Shown: positions 6,293-9,122 of the stretch, piece by piece | How positions within the stretch are numbered: the stretch's first letter is position 1 | Layout of the letters: each line of letters begins with the position of its first letter | Made by a program: the position numbers and the translations under genes | Assembly (NCBI GenBank): GCA_022836975.1 | Contig: JAIXMJ010000032.1 | Span: forward strand, 1 to 9,122 | Direction: 5' to 3' | Length of the DNA stretch: 9,122 nt | Source of the DNA: Wolbachia sp. | GTDB lineage: Bacteria; Pseudomonadota; Alphaproteobacteria; Rickettsiales; Anaplasmataceae | Notes under the pieces: model-generated | What the model saw: only the letters and a program-made list of their open reading frames with translations | Databases searched by the model: none | Told to the model about the DNA's origin: nothing

Positions 6293-7165
6293 CTAGTGAA
6301 ATTTAACAAGCTTGTCTATTGTTTTTGTTATAATTCTTGGAGTATCAGGAGATAGCTCTAAGTTTATTTGATTTAATCGTTCTATAGCTGATTCACTGCT
6401 TTCATCTTCACTTTCTATAACATTATGTAAAATGTTTTCTATACTTTTCGCAACACCTTCATATTTTCTTAAAGGGTGATTATGTGGATACTGATTAATA
6501 GTCTTGATGCTGAAATATTCTATAAAAGCTTGGTCTTTAAAAGCAAGGTATCTTAGTTTTTCTTTAAGTTTCTGCTTATGGTTTTTTGAAAGTAAATTTG
6601 ATCTTATTAATGATTCGACAATTATGTTAATCACTTGATGTAGATCAGAATGTACAGTTAAATTTATAGTATTCTGTTTGAATGTACAATCATACGACAT
6701 TTTTTCACTTTTTAGTGATTCTATTAACATTTTACTGCTTTGTGAATGTAGCCATAAATGTTTTTCACACATAGGTGTAATAGTAAACACGTTCTTACTT
6801 ACTCTAATGTTAAATTGTGGGCAGTCATCAAGGAGAGAAAATGCTATACCTTTAGATTCAAGGGTATACGCGTCTATAGTAACATTTGCCATAACTCTAT
6901 CAGTAATTGCCATTCCATGATTGTGCAAATGATAGACGATATTCTCAATGTCATTGTATGAAAAACTTTTATCCTTATGCAATTCAACGTATTCTATGCT
7001 ATCACATTGCTTATATTCTATCCTTACTTCGTCTGTAAAGAGTGCCTTTGCTGCTCTATGCTTATCAAGTACTGTACAAATTGTAATAAAATGTTCTAAA
7101 CTCTGCTTATCTGTTATTTCAATACTAAGAAGATTGTGACTGATAATTGAGATATTTTGTATCAT
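6293..7165 (-). CDS. Hypothetical protein, 290 aa, in operon with glutaredoxin
   Basis: I do not recognise a family. The frame starts at ATG 7165 with an excellent ribosome-binding site (AAAAGGA six bases upstream, at 7172-7179) and lies 53 bases after the glutaredoxin stop on the same strand, so the two probably share a transcript. The protein has no signal peptide or membrane segment and looks soluble. The first 175 residues or so are mixed alpha/beta with many hydrophobic-polar alternations (for example IDAYTLESKGIAFSLL). Residues 175-290 look mostly helical, charged and Lys/Glu-rich (SKNHKQKLKEKLRYL; ESEDESSESAIERLNQ). It has few cysteines and several dispersed histidines (HLHNHG, YPHNHP) with no clear metal motif. 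Base composition and codon use match its neighbours, so recent transfer is unlikely. It is probably a lineage-specific Anaplasmataceae gene. Confidence 0.8.
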   Translation of the reverse strand: MIQNISIISHNLLSIEITDKQSLEHFITICTVLDKHRAAKALFTDEVRIEYKQCDSIEYVELHKDKSFSYNDIENIVYHLHNHGMAITDRVMANVTIDAYTLESKGIAFSLLDDCPQFNIRVSKNVFTITPMCEKHLWLHSQSSKMLIESLKSEKMSYDCTFKQNTINLTVHSDLHQVINIIVESLIRSNLLSKNHKQKLKEKLRYLAFKDQAFIEYFSIKTINQYPHNHPLRKYEGVAKSIENILHNVIESEDESSESAIERLNQINLELSPDTPRIITKTIDKLVKFH

Positions 7166-7218
7166 TTTGAATCCTTTTTATGACCGATAACCAGATTCTA
7201 TGTTTAATTTATTAAAAT

Positions 7219-7686
7219 TTATTTAAACACTATTTCCGTTTCAGAATCATAATGAATATCAGTATTATCAATATCAGAATTACTATAATTAATAGTATCA
7301 TGTTCACTTTGACTCTTATATTCGCTAGTGTTATTATGATCTATATCATTACTATCATTATCATGGTCTACGTCACCGTCGTCTTGGTTAGTAGTGTATA
7401 GCATGTCATCTAATTTTGACGCTTTATCAAAACGAATCAATTCACTATATCCATTGATATGTGTTTTGCTTCCATCTTCATATGTAATAAAAATTTGTGG
7501 TACTGTGCTTACATTATATGTTGATTTTACTGTATTAAATAGCTCCGGATTTTTATTTACGTTTACTTCTTCATATTGTATACCTTTGTGTTCTAATAAT
7601 TTTTGATCTAAGAACTTTTTTGCATTTATACAATATGGACATGCAGGCTTGATATATATTATTACTTTTACTGCAACTTTATTCAT
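7219..7686 (-). CDS. grxC: Glutaredoxin (dithiol, CPYC) with acidic low-complexity C-terminal tail
   Basis: The first 97 residues or so form a normal glutaredoxin that reduces disulfides and glutathionylated proteins using glutathione. It has the dithiol active site CPYC (16-19) after VIIYIKPA, the cis-proline loop TVPQIFI (61-67), and HINGYSELIRFDKASKLDDML in place of the usual GG.D.L..L...G.L..LL. Classical GrxC ends there. This protein continues for about 58 residues of Asp/Asn/Ser/His-rich sequence (about 98-155). From residue 101 on there are 13 Asp and 4 Glu against 2 Lys. The region is probably disordered, and no transmembrane or signal segment is present. ATG 7686 has AGGAG eight bases upstream and a strong promoter just before it. 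It is the first gene of a two-gene operon with the 290-aa unknown protein. The function of the tail is unknown; it could be a lineage-specific extension. Confidence 0.88.
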   Translation of the reverse strand: MNKVAVKVIIYIKPACPYCINAKKFLDQKLLEHKGIQYEEVNVNKNPELFNTVKSTYNVSTVPQIFITYEDGSKTHINGYSELIRFDKASKLDDMLYTTNQDDGDVDHDNDSNDIDHNNTSEYKSQSEHDTINYSNSDIDNTDIHYDSETEIVFK

Positions 7687-7694
7687 GGTTCCCG

Positions 7695-7699
7695 CTCCT
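7695..7699 (-). promoter_or_regulatory. Ribosome-binding site of the glutaredoxin gene
   Basis: AGGAG on the minus strand lies eight bases before the ATG at 7686. It fixes this start codon. Confidence 0.6.
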
Positions 7700-7719
7700 A
7701 GGTGATAATTTATTGCTAC

Positions 7720-7747
7720 AATATAAAAAAAATATATATAGTGTCAA
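7720..7747 (-). promoter_or_regulatory. Strong sigma70-type promoter for grxC and the 290-aa gene
   Basis: On the minus strand a consensus TTGACA (7742-7747) is followed after 16 bases by TATATT (7720-7725). The spacer contains alternating TA and a T-run. Transcription would start near 7713, giving a leader of about 27 bases with the AGGAG site. This is the closest match to consensus in the window. Confidence 0.65.
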
Positions 7748-7825
7748 TTATATTGATGTATGTTAGCGAAAATTTTTAATCAAAAAATTAGCTTAGAGAA
7801 TATTTCGTAAAATGTAATTAAATTC

Positions 7826-7834
7826 TGATATAAT
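7826..7834 (+). promoter_or_regulatory. Extended -10 promoter for lspA
   Basis: TGATATAAT carries the extended -10 TGn and a perfect TATAAT (7829-7834), 27 bases before the lspA ATG. No good -35 is present at the usual distance, which is typical for extended -10 promoters. It is divergent from the glutaredoxin promoter about 80 bases away. Confidence 0.5.
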
Positions 7835-7861
7835 TATATATTATGAGTATAGAGAAAACAA

Positions 7862-8338
7862 ATGAAGAAATTATGTTTAATTATCATAATCATCGTAGTA
7901 TTTACTGATCAAGCAAGTAAGTTATATGTGAATTCGTTGATCGATGAAGGTGGGACTATCAAGATTTGTAGTTTTATAGAGCTGGTGGAAGTGTGGAATT
8001 CTGGTATTAGTTTTGGACTATTTAGCACTTTACCGTACAGAGATCTATTGTTCTCGATATTTGCGATTCTTATAATTAACATACTGCTATATTTACTATA
8101 TAAAGTTGATGATATTTTAACCTGTCTAGGCTTGACCTTTATGGTTGGTGGAGCAGCTGGTAATGTAGTTGATAGAATATATTGGAAGGCTGTGTATGAT
8201 TTTATAAATTTTCATGTCGGTGATTGGTACTGGCCAGCTTTTAATTTGGCGGATTTGTATATAGTTTGTGGAATGCTTATATTGATATATAAGTGGTGTA
8301 TATATGATACTTTTCTCTCTGAAAAAGATATTGACTAA
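7862..8338 (+). CDS. lspA: Lipoprotein signal peptidase (signal peptidase II)
   Basis: This membrane aspartyl protease cleaves the signal peptide of diacylglyceryl-modified prolipoproteins. The 158-aa protein shows four hydrophobic segments (about 4-15, 61-80, 86-100 and 130-146) and the family boxes: TDQASK (15-20), VWNSGISFGLF (44-54, matching the NxGxAFG box), GGAAGNVVDRI (96-106), and the two catalytic aspartates in VYDFINF (Asp113) and FNLADLYI (Asp131). All key residues are present and the length is normal. The start ATG 7862 gives the typical short N-terminus MKKLCLIII; its ribosome-binding site is weak (GAGA). It is followed 48 bases later by an M16 peptidase gene, an order common in alphaproteobacterial genomes, and the two may share a transcript. 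Confidence 0.96.
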   Translation: MKKLCLIIIIIVVFTDQASKLYVNSLIDEGGTIKICSFIELVEVWNSGISFGLFSTLPYRDLLFSIFAILIINILLYLLYKVDDILTCLGLTFMVGGAAGNVVDRIYWKAVYDFINFHVGDWYWPAFNLADLYIVCGMLILIYKWCIYDTFLSEKDID

Positions 8339-8386
8339 TCAAAATATATTTATATACTTCGCTTAGTATATCTATTAGATTGAGAA

Positions 8387-9109
8387 ATGTTGTATAGATT
8401 TTTTGGCTTTTTGTTATTTATCGTATCTTTATTTAGTTGTACAGTTTTTGGTGAGCAGACAGGTATTAAATATGCCAAACTTGAGAATGGGTTACAAATT
8501 TACGTTGTACCAGATCATCGTATTCCAGTTGTATTGCATTCAATCATATATAAGGTTGGAAGTATGGATGACCCAATCGGTAAGTCTGGGCTAGCTCACT
8601 TTTTTGAGCATTTAATGTTTAAAACTGTGGGAAAATTTAAAGATCTCAAAGCTACTATGGGTAGTATTGGAGCTAAATATAATGCATACACTACAAAAAC
8701 GCATACTTGTTATTGGGAGCTAGTACTCAAGCAAGATTTACCATTAGCCATGGAAATCGAGGCAGATAGGATGTCAAATTTTAATTTGGGGTCTGAAGAT
8801 CATGGAATGCATAAAGCATATTATCAATTAATACTTGATGAGAAGCAAGTTGTGTTATCAGAAAGGCAATATACGGTATCACGTAATCCACTCGCTTTGC
8901 TTTATGAAGAAATGGATAATGTATTCTATCATACAGGATATGGAAGGCCAGTTATAGGTTGGGAGAAAGATATAAAGAGTTATAATGATAGGGATGTAAA
9001 AGATTTTCATAATCATTATTATCATCCAGCCAATGCTATACTATTGGTAGTAGGTGATGTTCAATTGGATGAAGTGCTCAAACTTGCAGAAGAAAAATCC
9101 CAAAAATGA
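8387..9109 (+). CDS. M16-family zinc metallopeptidase, N-terminal part (cut or aberrant end)
   Basis: This is an exported insulinase/processing-peptidase relative. A signal peptide covers residues 1-22 (FFGFLLFIVSLFSC then TVFG). LFSC18 resembles a weak lipobox, so it could be a lipoprotein processed by the neighbouring LspA; signal peptidase I cleavage after VFG is the alternative. The inverted zinc motif HFFEH (His71, Glu74, His75) is intact. The third zinc ligand is probably Glu152 in DEKQVVLSER, 77 residues after His75, which fits the family. The M16 N-domain continues to about residue 190 and the second domain begins at HNHYYHPANAILLVVGD. The frame then stops at residue 240, whereas bacterial members usually run to about 420-450 aa. 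The last bases look foreign, so the stop is probably not biological. The substrate-binding Arg/Tyr region would lie beyond the window. In Alphaproteobacteria a second M16 gene often follows. Confidence 0.9.
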   Translation: MLYRFFGFLLFIVSLFSCTVFGEQTGIKYAKLENGLQIYVVPDHRIPVVLHSIIYKVGSMDDPIGKSGLAHFFEHLMFKTVGKFKDLKATMGSIGAKYNAYTTKTHTCYWELVLKQDLPLAMEIEADRMSNFNLGSEDHGMHKAYYQLILDEKQVVLSERQYTVSRNPLALLYEEMDNVFYHTGYGRPVIGWEKDIKSYNDRDVKDFHNHYYHPANAILLVVGDVQLDEVLKLAEEKSQK

Positions 9110-9122
9110 GATCGGGACGGAC
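9100..9122. other. Compositionally odd contig end
   Basis: The last 16 or so bases (from 9107) are strongly GC-rich within an otherwise AT-rich region. They include AGATCGG, identical to the first seven bases of a common Illumina adapter, although the following bases do not match well. They create the premature TGA in the M16 gene. A sequencing or assembly artefact at the contig end is likely. Confidence 0.4.

Noticed and set aside
7219..7396. Acidic glutaredoxin tail as RTX calcium-binding repeats
   Set aside because: No GGxGxDxUx nonapeptide pattern and almost no glycine in the tail.
6678..7606. Plus-strand frames opposite the 290-aa gene and the glutaredoxin gene
   Set aside because: The minus-strand genes have promoters, ribosome-binding sites and, for Grx, a clear active site; the opposite frames have none of these.
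1..9122. CRISPR array, prophage, toxin-antitoxin or other defence system
   Set aside because: No regularly spaced direct repeats, cas-like genes, phage structural genes or small paired genes were seen.

Overview
This AT-rich window looks like chromosomal DNA of an obligate intracellular alphaproteobacterium of the order Rickettsiales, most likely family Anaplasmataceae (Ehrlichia/Neoehrlichia/Wolbachia relatives). The assignment is inferred from the gene set (PrtD-type type I secretion ATPase, era, PolB-like exonuclease, single-domain birA, ccmD-ccmE, glutaredoxin, lspA followed by an M16 peptidase), from the codon bias, and from a tRNA gene without encoded CCA. No species can be named from the sequence alone.

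Layout. Bases 1-690 are an insertion-sequence graveyard: the broken 3' end of an IS1-family transposase on the plus strand, then two different IS5-type transposase 5' ends on the minus strand, all truncated. Bases 690-1151 hold a perfect 11-bp inverted repeat and otherwise no gene I can support. A minus-strand type I secretion ABC transporter (1152-2891) is divergent from a plus-strand pair with overlapping ends, era and a PolB-like 3'-5' exonuclease. A minus-strand tRNA-Val(UAC) with its own recognisable promoter separates that pair from a tightly overlapped plus-strand operon, birA-ccmD-ccmE. The 45-aa ccmD is easily missed. Convergent to it is a minus-strand operon, a glutaredoxin with an unusual acidic tail followed by an unrecognised 290-aa protein. 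It is divergent from lspA and a secreted or lipid-anchored M16 peptidase whose reading frame ends abnormally at the window edge.

How the genes fit together. Most are core housekeeping: ribosome assembly (Era), nucleic-acid trimming (exonuclease), biotinylation (BirA), cytochrome c maturation (CcmD/CcmE), thiol redox control (Grx) and lipoprotein maturation (LspA). The lspA-M16 order matches a neighbourhood common in Alphaproteobacteria. The accessory parts are the transposon debris, the type I exporter ATPase without an adjacent adaptor gene, the acidic tail on the glutaredoxin, and the unknown protein beside it.

I did not find a convincing new multi-gene system. The best leads are the grx-tail/unknown-protein operon, the layered IS remnants, and the aberrant M16 end, which may be an assembly artefact.
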